Below, piece by piece: positions 1 through 6,327 of a DNA stretch of 7,144 bases. Where the stretch lies: positions 1 through 7,144 of the forward strand of contig JBMSHD010000103.1 in assembly GCA_049416425.1 (NCBI GenBank). Reading direction: 5' to 3'. How positions within the stretch are numbered: the first letter of the stretch is position 1; every line of letters starts with the position of its first letter. Below the pieces are notes generated by a model. It was not told the origin of the DNA, did no database searches, and was given only the letters and a program-made list of their open reading frames with translations. Both the position numbers and the translations under genes were made by a program. The stretch comes from JBMSHD01 sp049416425. GTDB lineage: Bacteria > Pseudomonadota > Gammaproteobacteria > Francisellales > Francisellaceae.

Positions 1-49
1 TCGATTTTGTATATGGATATACAAAATCTATTATGAGGCCCGAGGCACC
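1..49 (+). repeat. Inverted copy of the insert end, truncated by the window edge
   Basis: Bases 1-49 are the exact reverse complement of 1200-1248; identity ends at base 50 (a here, against the complement of g at 1199). The copy contains a 26-bp palindrome at 3-28 with 12-bp perfect arms around a central GG. It replaces MMPL sequence after codon ILKT. It cannot be followed further left, so its full size is unknown. A contig starting inside a dispersed repeat would look like this, and so would a fold-back chimera. Confidence 0.85.
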
Positions 50-773
50 AAGTTTTTAATATGGCTATCTGTGCATTTTTAGAATGGATTTTAGTATCAA
101 TATGATTTAGTGTTATTAACACTTTATTTTGATTGCTGATGCCAAAGGAACTGTTAGATAGATGCGCATAAATCATCGCATAATACAGTCCATCATATTT
201 GGCGATGACATGGTTTCTTTGCAGCGTAAGGTTCGTTTTAAGATCCGATAACGACATCATGTAATGCTGAAAAAGATAAAACGGATTCTTCTCAATAAGA
301 CTGCTACTGCTAAGCCCCATCGGGCTGTATAAGGTCGCCCTGGCATCGCCTACAACAGAATTATATTTCCTGGCTTCAAGCAATGCCCTGTCCTTTGGCG
401 TTAACAGATTAAGGCGATAAGGAAAGTAAAATCGTCCCCAGGCCTCCTGCTCTGAGCCATCGATCTTACTGATCACTCGGCTAAACTGACCTGAAGTTTT
501 AAGAGCGGCAGCATAATCATCGGCCGCGGTAATTGCCGTATTAAGATCACGAGCTCCAAGCAGAATGATCACCTCATCGCTCATGGTATCGAAGAAATGA
601 CTCGAGGCCTGTGACATGACTTTATTTTGACCCGTAGAGCTCGGCAGAAGGGCAAGCATATTGGTATTTAGAGGAATACCTCTAAACAGCATGATAATAA
701 AGCCAGTACCAAAAATACCAATGAGTATCACCCAGCTTAAAAATCGCCATCGATTATTTACAGGCTTCATCAT
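1..773 (-). pseudogene. MMPL/RND-family exporter of the APE cluster, N-terminal part, broken by a repeat
   Basis: Translating the minus strand from ATG 773 (or the adjacent ATG at 770) gives an open frame to the window edge. It begins MMKPVNNRWRFL, then a membrane helix at about residues 11-30, then a periplasmic domain containing PLNTNMLALLPSS, as expected for MMPL-type exporters that accompany LolA-like proteins in aryl polyene clusters. The start overlaps the LolA stop by one base (TGATG), so the two are translationally coupled. Family members are usually close to 780 residues; only about 241 native residues are present, ending at ILKT (codon at 53-51). The next bases, 49 to 1, are identical to the end of the insert in the LolA gene, so the frame runs on into WCLGPHNRF, which is not exporter sequence. 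The role, moving the aryl polyene lipid across the inner membrane or handing it to LolA, is inferred from the family. Positionally it matches apeM of the published naming scheme, from memory. Confidence 0.75.
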
Positions 774-1216
774 CAGCGACTCGATTTTGTTTGAATATCA
801 CTCAATTCAATATTCATATAATTGCCGCCACTCTCATAAATGGTGATGGTCTTGATATGCGTACTCCCCGTCATTTCAATGGCATCAATCGCTTTATTTA
901 AGGGTGATGATTCTGGTTTCAAACGGATCATCCAACCTTGCACATTGCCTGAGAATGTCAGTGTGAAATAATGCTCTATCGCCTTGGTGTTGCCTTTAAA
1001 TACCGACATGAATAAATTGCTGAAACTAAAGACCATCAGTTGCTCTTCTTTGGTTATAATCGTCGGTACCCCACCCTCTATACTCTGGCTGATTTCGTCT
1101 TTATCCACTTTCAGTATCGATGTAAACGGTTCGGTCTGCACCCAGAGCAATCCTTTTGATTTTGACAACCGAAAATGTCCCTTTGATACCAGTGGTCTGG
1201 GTGCCTCGGGCCTCAT
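773..1216 (-). pseudogene. LolA-like outer-membrane lipoprotein carrier, 3' part
   Basis: This is the C-terminal portion of a LolA-like periplasmic carrier. From residue 7 the frame reads RPLVSKGHFRLSKSKGLLWV, the conserved strand region of LolA-like proteins, followed by TEPF and a beta-rich tail ending near 776. The first six residues (MRPEAP) come from the inserted element, which happens to supply an in-frame ATG at 1216-1214 but no visible Shine-Dalgarno. A product from that ATG would have no signal peptide and lack the first beta strands, so it should not function as a periplasmic carrier. The native frame begins at AGA 1198-1196. It belongs with the 5' piece at 1490-1738; joined, they give about 225 residues from the upstream start or about 206 from the inner one, the usual LolA size. 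It is followed directly by the exporter gene. Positionally it matches apeL, from memory. Confidence 0.8.
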
Positions 1217-1220
1217 AATA

Positions 1221-1246
1221 GATTTTGTATATCCATATACAAAATC
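1221..1246. repeat. 26-bp near-perfect palindrome
   Basis: Two perfect 12-bp arms (GATTTTGTATAT and its complement) flank a central CC. It sits about 20 bp inside the GGTGCC end of the insert, and an identical copy lies at 3-28. It is AT-rich inside an otherwise GC-rich element. It has no T-run after it, so it is not a standard terminator. It could be a transposase or recombinase binding site, a repressor operator, or a cruciform; nothing in the window decides between these. Confidence 0.85.
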
Positions 1247-1366
1247 GAATCGGCTATCCTCGGCGGCATAAATTTTGCCCGGGACGTCCGCCTCGCCAGC
1301 ATACCTTCACAAATTCACTGCGTTCATTCCGAGCAGGCAACTGTCTCCGATTCTACTCTACGCCTT

Positions 1367-1441
1367 GGGTACAAGCTGTTTCACAGACTTCGCTCTGGCG
1401 CCTACGGCACGTCGCTTGCTGTTTACAGCGCAAGACTACCC
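1367..1441. other. Possible multibranched fold within the insert
   Basis: By eye, GGGTA (1367-1371) pairs with TACCC (1437-1441) and encloses two bulged hairpins. The first is AAGCTGT/ACAGACTT at 1373-1390 with a 3-base loop. The second is CTTGCTGT/ACAGCGCAAG at 1415-1434 with a 2-base loop and a CG bulge. Both share the core CTGTTT(C)ACAG, as if one derived from the other. A small GCC-TAC-GGC hairpin may lie between them. It lacks a T-arm and is not a tRNA. It may be a DNA fold recognised in single-stranded form or an RNA structure. Confidence 0.3.
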
Positions 1442-1738
1442 GGGTCTACTCGACCTCGCGTTCCGCTCTCCATGTCTCGCAGCGTTGGACAAAATCTGAA
1501 TATGGCGAGTCTGCGTAAAATCACCGTTTATATCATCCTGTGACGCCAGCAGCGTCTCGACCTGTTTAAAATCAGCACTATTTTTGCTGTCAAGTTTCAC
1601 CGGAGCCGGTAAAGCAAAAGACAAACTCACCGCTGCCATATAAATAATTACGATGAGTCCAGACGACTTTACTGCATCCATCGCTCTGTCTCGAGATGCT
1701 ACTAGCACCTTTAAAAACGCCTGTGAAAAAGCATGCAT
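1436..1738 (-). pseudogene. LolA-like outer-membrane lipoprotein carrier, 5' part
   Basis: This is the N-terminal portion of the LolA-like carrier. Residues 1-83 are native: a hydrophobic signal segment (LIVIIYMAAVSLSFALPA) at about 28-45, then FKQVETLL and GDFTQTRHIQIL, the first strands typical of the family. From base 1489 the frame enters the insert (SNAARHGERN) and stops at 1436. Two starts are possible. ATG 1738 has an AGGAG seven bases upstream; ATG 1681 (residue 20, MDAVKSSGL) gives a more ordinary signal peptide and total length but has only a weak site. The role inferred from the family is carrying the lipid-linked pigment across the periplasm, with the MMPL exporter encoded next. 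The fragment is unlikely to fold alone, because most of the half-barrel lies in the separated 3' piece. Confidence 0.75.
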
Positions 1739-1745
1739 GTCAACG

Positions 1746-1750
1746 CTCCT
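1746..1750 (-). promoter_or_regulatory. Ribosome binding site for the LolA-like gene
   Basis: The minus strand reads AGGAG here, seven bases before ATG 1738-1736. It is the main argument for that start over the signal-peptide-like ATG at 1681, and it lies in the 15-base gap after the stop of the preceding gene. Confidence 0.6.
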
Positions 1751-1753
1751 GTG

Positions 1754-3427
1754 TTATTTGTGATGCCAGAAATCAAAAAAATTAAACCATTGCGCCGGAT
1801 ATTTTCGGCAATAACAGGCCAGTTTTTGACTGTACTGATCACACATCTGTTGTAATTTTAACATTCGTTTTGCCTTTCCAGACTCGCTGTTTCGCTTCAC
1901 CTCAATTTCTTCCATAATAACACGAAAACGCTTCTTATCGGTCTTCACACAAATCATGAAATAAACCGAAACCTCCAACACATAAGCCAACATAAAAGCC
2001 CCTAGTGGAAAAGGTGCCTGATCAGATAAGAAATTTGCATTGATCACGCGCTCTGGCTGACGAGTCGATGTACGATCAGCGGCAATGATGACAAATTCTC
2101 CCTGATCGACGCAAGACTTAAGACTTATTGCCATAGCCATATCAAACGTGCGAGTCTCAATCAGGTTCAGACTCGCTTGTGGATTAAGGCGATTAAGAAG
2201 GCGGTTGAATTTCTGTGCATGCTCACTAAAGACCAAAACATTAATCTTAAGCTCTGGATTTCTCTGTCCCAGCACACGAAGCACTTCCATATTACCAAGA
2301 TGTGCGGTCAACAGCACAGCTCCCCTCTTCTCTTTAATCAGTCGCGTCAACAATGACTTTTCACTGAAATCAACGCGATCATAGTCGATGCCATTTTGCC
2401 ATAAAGACAGCTTATCTAGCATGACCTGAAAAAAAGCATAAAAGTGACGAAATCGCGTCAGCTTCGCTTCATTGACACCCTGTTGCCGACAAAAAAGCCG
2501 TAGTCTTTTCCGATAGTCCAGCGAGGCTTTTCTGGCCGTTTTTGCAAAACAACAATAATAAGCGATAACCGGTAATAACAGTAACGTCGAAAGTCGTCTC
2601 CCCAGGCATCGGTACAGCCCAAAACTTAATCTAAGCAGAAAATAACCGCCTTTTTCTTTTGTTGTCGACCAGTGTTGATGCGCGTTGTGTTTCTTTGTTT
2701 TTTTTCTTAACAACAGCGCATGTCTGGGCATGGTGACAAGGCTTTTTAACACCAGCCTCGTATGCATAAGACTGATACGCACATTATCGCTAAAAAATCT
2801 GAAATTTGATTTTCCATCCGAAGGATAGTAAACAGGCGTTGGAATATAGCGAACGCCCACCCCCTGCCAGAAAAGACGAACCAGTATCTCGATATCAAAA
2901 TCCATGCGCCGGCCGATTTTATCAAGCCTGATCTTATTCAACATTACCAAGGGATAGACCCTGAAGCCACACATTGACTCGGGCAATTGTTTGTTCCAGG
3001 TTTCAATCATCACCCAGAAATTTGTTATCTTACGCCCATAAAGACGCGATTTTGGAATTCTCTCATCATAGATTGGAAGCCCGGATATCAAAGACCGTGG
3101 ATGATTTCGGCTTTCCTGTAATAACCTGCCGATATCGGCAATTTCATGCTGCATATCGGCATCGACCTGAACGGCATGACTCCAACCTTGTGCTTGCGCT
3201 CTGTGAAAGCCGACTATCATCGCCGCTCCTTTGCCACGGTTCTCAGACAAAGTAATGAGATCGATAAAGTCATAACGATCACATGCTCGATCGATTGCCC
3301 TCTTTGTCGCCGAATCGCTGCCATCATCGATCAAAATACACGGAAGATCAAACCTCATCAGCGCATCAAACAAGACCTCAAGTTTATCACCGTGATTATA
3401 ATTAGGAATGATTATGCCATATTTCAT
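1754..3427 (-). CDS. Glycosyltransferase family 2 / LpxL-type acyltransferase fusion
   Basis: A 557-residue two-domain protein. Residues 1-235 or so are a GT-A family 2 glycosyltransferase: IIPNYNHGD at 6-14, LIDDGSD at 32-38, and the metal-binding VQVDAD with Asp89 and Asp91. Residues from about 260 to the end resemble lipid A lauroyl-type acyltransferases, with HLGNME at 376-381 (the HxxxxE catalytic pair, His376 and Glu381), AADR at 449-452 and the C-terminal YPAQWFNFFDFW. The same fusion is a hallmark of aryl polyene clusters, where it is thought to help place the polyene on a sugar- or lipid-containing anchor; donor and acceptor are not known from sequence. ATG 3427 follows the dehydratase stop (TAG 3430-3428) with no gap, so translation is probably coupled. 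Positionally it matches apeJ, from memory. No frameshift or missing key residue seen. The next gene starts 15 bases on. Confidence 0.9.
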   Translation of the reverse strand: MKYGIIIPNYNHGDKLEVLFDALMRFDLPCILIDDGSDSATKRAIDRACDRYDFIDLITLSENRGKGAAMIVGFHRAQAQGWSHAVQVDADMQHEIADIGRLLQESRNHPRSLISGLPIYDERIPKSRLYGRKITNFWVMIETWNKQLPESMCGFRVYPLVMLNKIRLDKIGRRMDFDIEILVRLFWQGVGVRYIPTPVYYPSDGKSNFRFFSDNVRISLMHTRLVLKSLVTMPRHALLLRKKTKKHNAHQHWSTTKEKGGYFLLRLSFGLYRCLGRRLSTLLLLPVIAYYCCFAKTARKASLDYRKRLRLFCRQQGVNEAKLTRFRHFYAFFQVMLDKLSLWQNGIDYDRVDFSEKSLLTRLIKEKRGAVLLTAHLGNMEVLRVLGQRNPELKINVLVFSEHAQKFNRLLNRLNPQASLNLIETRTFDMAMAISLKSCVDQGEFVIIAADRTSTRQPERVINANFLSDQAPFPLGAFMLAYVLEVSVYFMICVKTDKKRFRVIMEEIEVKRNSESGKAKRMLKLQQMCDQYSQKLACYCRKYPAQWFNFFDFWHHK

Positions 3428-3766
3428 CTAACGGACTCTGATTTTACCCATTGATACCATACGCCCAACGTTATCACTATAATGAAAACTCAACATCTCC
3501 TCATGTCGCTTTAGCACAAGGGTGAGCCTGTCATCCGGCAGGATAACGCGAATAAATTTCAACTGCAGGATCGCTTTGATGTTTTTTTTATCGATCGACC
3601 AGATTTTTTGCGCAAAATCGATGACAAAATCAAGCTGTGCCACGCCTGGCAATATCGGCTGCTCGACGAAATGTCCTTGAAAATAATCCAGATCTGCACT
3701 GATTTTTAATCTGATATCGACTTGATTTTCACTATGTGTCATGTCGATAATTTGAGGTTTTTTCAT
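3428..3766 (-). CDS. apeI: Hotdog-fold 3-hydroxyacyl-ACP dehydratase, APE type
   Basis: A 112-residue single-hotdog protein with the FabA/FabZ signature FQGHFVEQPILPGVAQLDF at residues 29-47. His32 is the expected catalytic histidine. Asp46 sits where FabZ has its catalytic glutamate and FabA an aspartate. It is shorter than FabZ (about 150 residues), as is usual for this cluster type, where such a dehydratase works with a second dehydratase subunit (ApeP) not in this window. The reaction is removal of water from the ACP-bound 3-hydroxyacyl intermediate, giving each new double bond of the polyene. The start overlaps the ligase stop by four bases (ATGA at 3766-3763) and has a strong AGAGGAAG four bases upstream, so this start is secure. 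The symbol follows the Xenorhabdus naming as I remember it and agrees with the gene order here. Confidence 0.87.
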   Translation of the reverse strand: MKKPQIIDMTHSENQVDIRLKISADLDYFQGHFVEQPILPGVAQLDFVIDFAQKIWSIDKKNIKAILQLKFIRVILPDDRLTLVLKRHEEMLSFHYSDNVGRMVSMGKIRVR

Positions 3767-5115
3767 CGATCTTCCTCTTGCTTTTCAAATAATGCTTTTA
3801 CCTGGCTTAACTGTAGTTTACCCTGTGTGTTGACAGGGAGCTGTTCAACATAGCGAAATCGCCTCGGCACAACAATTCGATCAAAGTAGGCAGAAAGCCA
3901 GTCTCGAAGATGGCGATTAAACCTATTGGTGCCCATTTGTGCTAATCGCTGCCAGCCCTCCTTACTCAACACGATCACCGCCGCACTGTACTGACGATGC
4001 GCCTCCATAGTCAATGCATAACAGTGATCGACCTCATCAATTGCTTCCAGGCGTTTTTCAAGCTGCGCCAAAGACAGTCGTTTATCTTCAATCTTGACGA
4101 TACGATCGACACGCCCCAACAGGGTAAAGCCACCGCATCTATAGCGACGAATTCGATCGGCCATCGGTTGAAATCGAGCCTCAAAATACGGTGAGGAAAC
4201 ACATAACTGCTTCGACTTAACAACAAAGTTGACGTCTTTAAACGGTTGCCATTTTTTGGCTTTTCGCCGACGCCGCCAGGCCAATATTCCGGTTTCACTG
4301 CTGCCAAAAATCTCGATGATATCTGTCTGAAAAAAGCCATAGACTGTCTGTTCGGCTTTGGCTTTCAACAATCCTCCGGATGAAAAAATCTGCATGAGAT
4401 CGCCGTTTGATCTCATCGTTAAACGAGTAAGATTAGACAGTCGTGATAAAAAAGCCGGGCTACTGATCAACGTTACGGCTTTTTGCTGCTGTTGCCGAAT
4501 TTTAATCAAATCCTCTGGATACAACACGGCAGTTAGATAAATTGTCGAACCAGCAAGCATCGGCCATAAGAGCGAAAACAAAAGACCATAGAGATGCTGA
4601 TGAGACACCGTCGTCAACACCAGCTCATTTAATGGCTCAAATGTCTGACTCAGCGCATTTATTTCATTTAACTGCACACCAAGTGTACGATTGATTTGTT
4701 TTGGTTGACCGCTACTGCCGGAGCTAAAGATAATAAAAGGCTGCTCTGCGCGTAACTCAGCCAGTTTAAAATCATCAGACGCCTTGATGGTACCGCCATT
4801 AGACAATGTCAACAGATCCGTATCCTCTGATACTACAAGATCATATTCCGCTGACAAGGCGCTGATGGTACCGGCCAGATTATTTGGCAACAATACCGGT
4901 GTCTTACCGACGCTTAAGCTGGCAAAAAAAGCAACACTGAATCGATAGGCGCTGGTAAAACACAAGGCTATTCTTTGTGCCGAGATTGTATGCAATCGAA
5001 AAGCCAAGGCGGTGACATCTTCTAAAAATTCGGTGCGATTTATGTACCTGTCGCCATCAATCATCATACAAGGACTGTCTTTCGATAAAAAATCATCGAT
5101 GTGATAGAGCTTCAT
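3763..5115 (-). CDS. apeH: AMP-dependent aryl acid-ACP ligase (adenylation enzyme)
   Basis: A 450-residue member of the ANL adenylating superfamily. Visible motifs in order: the phosphate-binding loop SSGSSGQPK at 131-139 (Ser where Thr is commoner), SHQHLYGLLF at 171-180, IFGSSETG at 269-276, GRVDRIVKIEDKRLSL at 334-349, and QGK with the probable catalytic Lys433 near the C-terminus. It is shorter than acyl-CoA synthetases (over 500 residues), which fits the family in APE clusters that activates an aryl starter, usually 4-hydroxybenzoate or a cinnamate, and loads it onto an ACP. The starter used here cannot be told from sequence. The start overlaps the upstream membrane protein stop by four bases (ATGA at 5115-5112) behind an AGGGG site; the end overlaps the dehydratase likewise. 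Expected in the cytoplasm. Confidence 0.87.
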   Translation of the reverse strand: MKLYHIDDFLSKDSPCMMIDGDRYINRTEFLEDVTALAFRLHTISAQRIALCFTSAYRFSVAFFASLSVGKTPVLLPNNLAGTISALSAEYDLVVSEDTDLLTLSNGGTIKASDDFKLAELRAEQPFIIFSSGSSGQPKQINRTLGVQLNEINALSQTFEPLNELVLTTVSHQHLYGLLFSLLWPMLAGSTIYLTAVLYPEDLIKIRQQQQKAVTLISSPAFLSRLSNLTRLTMRSNGDLMQIFSSGGLLKAKAEQTVYGFFQTDIIEIFGSSETGILAWRRRRKAKKWQPFKDVNFVVKSKQLCVSSPYFEARFQPMADRIRRYRCGGFTLLGRVDRIVKIEDKRLSLAQLEKRLEAIDEVDHCYALTMEAHRQYSAAVIVLSKEGWQRLAQMGTNRFNRHLRDWLSAYFDRIVVPRRFRYVEQLPVNTQGKLQLSQVKALFEKQEEDR

Positions 5116-5702
5116 GTTTTCCCCTTTTTCTTCTGAAGTCTCAAATGACGATAGAGCCCTTCACCGATGAGCAACCCTCCCATGATCATATATGAGATAA
5201 AGCCGTTATATAAAGTCCACAACGAGATTGGTGCCAGCATGCTCAAAACGGCGATGGTGGCATTAATGACAAAAAACACACACCAAATTAATGTGATTTT
5301 CCGTGTATAAGCCAGCGCTTCAGAACCGTCATCAATTCGCCCCGTGAAGCTTGCAATACGGTAAATCATATTCGGCGGGTTAAACAATGTGATCATAAAT
5401 AACGTCAACATGATAAGACTTATTGCTACCGGATAGAAACGGATGAAACCAGATTCTGCCGTTAGCATCGACAGCAACCCCAACACAATGCCAAAAACAC
5501 AGCCCGCCATAAGCCCTATATTGCCTTGCGAGATCCCCTTTTTATGGCGCTTTATTGTCATTATTCTCAACGACATCAACACCACAACAACCAATGCCGC
5601 CAGTCTTATCGAATGCATCAAAGAGAAATAGACAACAAAAGGATAGAAAAACGCCAAGCAGACGACGATAACAATGATACTTTTTCTCAATCTCTTTGCC
5701 AT
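5112..5702 (-). CDS. Six-helix membrane protein of the APE cluster
   Basis: A 196-residue integral membrane protein of unknown biochemical role that is regularly found beside the ligase gene in aryl polyene clusters (COG4648-like; positionally apeG, from memory). Hydrophobic stretches lie at about 8-27, 29-48, 62-81, 88-107, 134-156 and 161-181, with a basic N-terminus (MAKRLRK), a loop with FNPPNMIYRIASFTGRIDDG at about 107-126, and a lysine-rich tail. The FNPP..IYRIA..TGR loop is the most family-like part. It begins six bases after the second ACP and overlaps the ligase start by four bases, so it belongs to the same operon. It may organise the pathway at the inner membrane or act in lipid or pigment transfer; that is inference from context only. 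Confidence 0.8.
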   Translation of the reverse strand: MAKRLRKSIIVIVVCLAFFYPFVVYFSLMHSIRLAALVVVVLMSLRIMTIKRHKKGISQGNIGLMAGCVFGIVLGLLSMLTAESGFIRFYPVAISLIMLTLFMITLFNPPNMIYRIASFTGRIDDGSEALAYTRKITLIWCVFFVINATIAVLSMLAPISLWTLYNGFISYMIMGGLLIGEGLYRHLRLQKKKGKT

Positions 5703-5708
5703 TCTGTT

Positions 5709-5975
5709 TTATCGGGTTTTCGAGATCTTGTTTTCACTTATTTTCTTATCGATGATATGAACCACATCCGAAACCGTTTTGACCGCTTTGAATTCCTCGG
5801 GATTAAATGCCATATTTGTCGTCTGCTTCAGGTGGACGATAAGATCAACGGCATCGATGCTGTCGAGATCAAGATCTTCATAAAGACGGGATTCTAAACT
5901 CACTTGCTCAGAAGGAATTTCAAACAGCGTTTCAAAGGTTTGTTTCAACTCATCCAATATCTGTTGTTTTTGCAT
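5709..5975 (-). CDS. apeF: Acyl carrier protein (second of a pair)
   Basis: An 88-residue carrier protein with the motif DLDLDSIDAVDL; Ser39 is the expected 4'-phosphopantetheine site. It carries the growing chain as a thioester. The helix I region (ILDELKQTFETLF) and the acidic helix II are as usual for type II synthases; the lysine-rich tail (KKISENKISKTR) is longer than in housekeeping AcpP. ATG 5975 is supported by AGAGGAAG five bases upstream (5981-5988). It is clearly different in sequence from the ACP encoded just upstream, so the pair is not a recent duplication. In characterised APE systems two ACPs are present and only partly interchangeable; which one takes the aryl starter is not visible here. 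E/F assignment is by order. Confidence 0.88.
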   Translation of the reverse strand: MQKQQILDELKQTFETLFEIPSEQVSLESRLYEDLDLDSIDAVDLIVHLKQTTNMAFNPEEFKAVKTVSDVVHIIDKKISENKISKTR

Positions 5976-6004
5976 GCCAACTTCCTCTTTTAAATTGCGC
6001 TGCG

Positions 6005-6280
6005 TTATTGCTGTTGCCGAATATAGGCTGCCAGTGTGGTTATAGAGGCAAAATGATTCTTTACATCATCACTATCACGATCCAGCACGATATCATAATT
6101 TTTCTTGATCGCCACACCCAACTCCAAAGCATCGATAGAATCAAGACCCAATCCTTCTCCAAAGAGCGGATCATCATTATCGATGTCCTCAACGCTTATA
6201 TCTTCAAGGCTCAAGACCTTAATAATCAATGATTTTAATTCATGTTCAAGGCTGTTGTGCATAATTTTCTCAACACTCAT
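6005..6280 (-). CDS. apeE: Acyl carrier protein (first of a pair)
   Basis: A 91-residue carrier protein with LFGEGLGLDSIDALEL; Ser48 is the expected phosphopantetheine attachment site. The GLGLDSIDALELGVA form is typical of ACPs in aryl polyene and dialkylresorcinol clusters. The chosen start, ATG 6280, has only a weak purine-rich AAAGAAAA close upstream; an inner ATG at 6262 (MHNSLEHELK) would give 85 residues and is a fair alternative. It starts 47 bases after the acyltransferase stop and ends 29 bases before the second ACP, within the same operon. The acceptor or carrier role follows from the family; the division of labour between the two ACPs is unknown. Confidence 0.87.
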   Translation of the reverse strand: MSVEKIMHNSLEHELKSLIIKVLSLEDISVEDIDNDDPLFGEGLGLDSIDALELGVAIKKNYDIVLDRDSDDVKNHFASITTLAAYIRQQQ

Positions 6281-6327
6281 ATTTTCTTTATTTGCTGATG
6301 TATTAAAACGAATGTCGTGCGATTATA

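Larger units (their letters stand above)
1200..1489. mobile_element. Unclassified ~290-bp insertion, probably a non-autonomous element
   Basis: This block separates the two halves of the LolA frame (TTG at 1492-1490 and AGA at 1198-1196). The 291 bases between replace about one native codon, so the net gain is 288 bp. GC is about 57% by my count, above the neighbouring genes. Its left end (GGTGCCTCGGGCC) recurs inverted at 49-37; the right end reads CAGCGTTGGAC at 1480-1490. There is no transposase, no convincing terminal inverted repeat, and at most a 2-bp duplication (GG at both junctions). It holds a 26-bp palindrome and several shorter hairpins. Short open frames cross it on both strands, but none has a ribosome binding site or a recognisable domain. 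A miniature transposable element or another structured repeat family fits best; the mechanism is unknown. Confidence 0.7.

Noticed and set aside
1221..1246. The palindrome as a dif/XerCD site or an intrinsic terminator.
   Set aside because: The arms do not match dif half-sites and the centre is 2 bp where dif needs 6; there is no GC-rich stem followed by a T-run.
1367..1441. A 75-base, cloverleaf-like fold that could be a tRNA.
   Set aside because: There is no TTCRANYC T-loop, no proper acceptor stem of seven pairs, and the hairpins are bulged; it does not fit a tRNA.
1200..1489. A self-splicing group II intron (the left end reads GTGCC).
   Set aside because: Group II introns start GTGYG and need a recognisable domain V near the 3' end; neither is seen, and 290 bp is too short. 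In addition the element lies in the opposite sense to the host gene in that reading.
1484..1490. GTTGGAC at the right end of the insert matches the integron attC core GTTRRRY.
   Set aside because: No matching RYYYAAC partner (GTCCAAC) lies upstream, the other end of the insert lacks a cassette boundary, and no integrase is present. A 7-base degenerate match is expected by chance.
1225..1518. Plus-strand open frames of 74 to 97 codons inside the insert (1225-1518 and 1275-1499).
   Set aside because: No ribosome binding site, no recognisable domain, arginine- and serine-rich low-information translation, and the frames run across the insert boundary into LolA sequence. They look like a by-product of the higher GC.
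3241..3330. Dense GATC/CGAT/ATCGAT words in this and other parts of the window.
   Set aside because: They mostly reflect frequent GAT, ATC and CGA codons in the genes; spacing is irregular and no site array is apparent.
4011..4340. A 109-codon minus-strand frame inside the ligase gene, and similar frames on either strand over other genes.
   Set aside because: They overlap well-supported genes with clear motifs, have no ribosome binding site or domain of their own, and are shadow frames.
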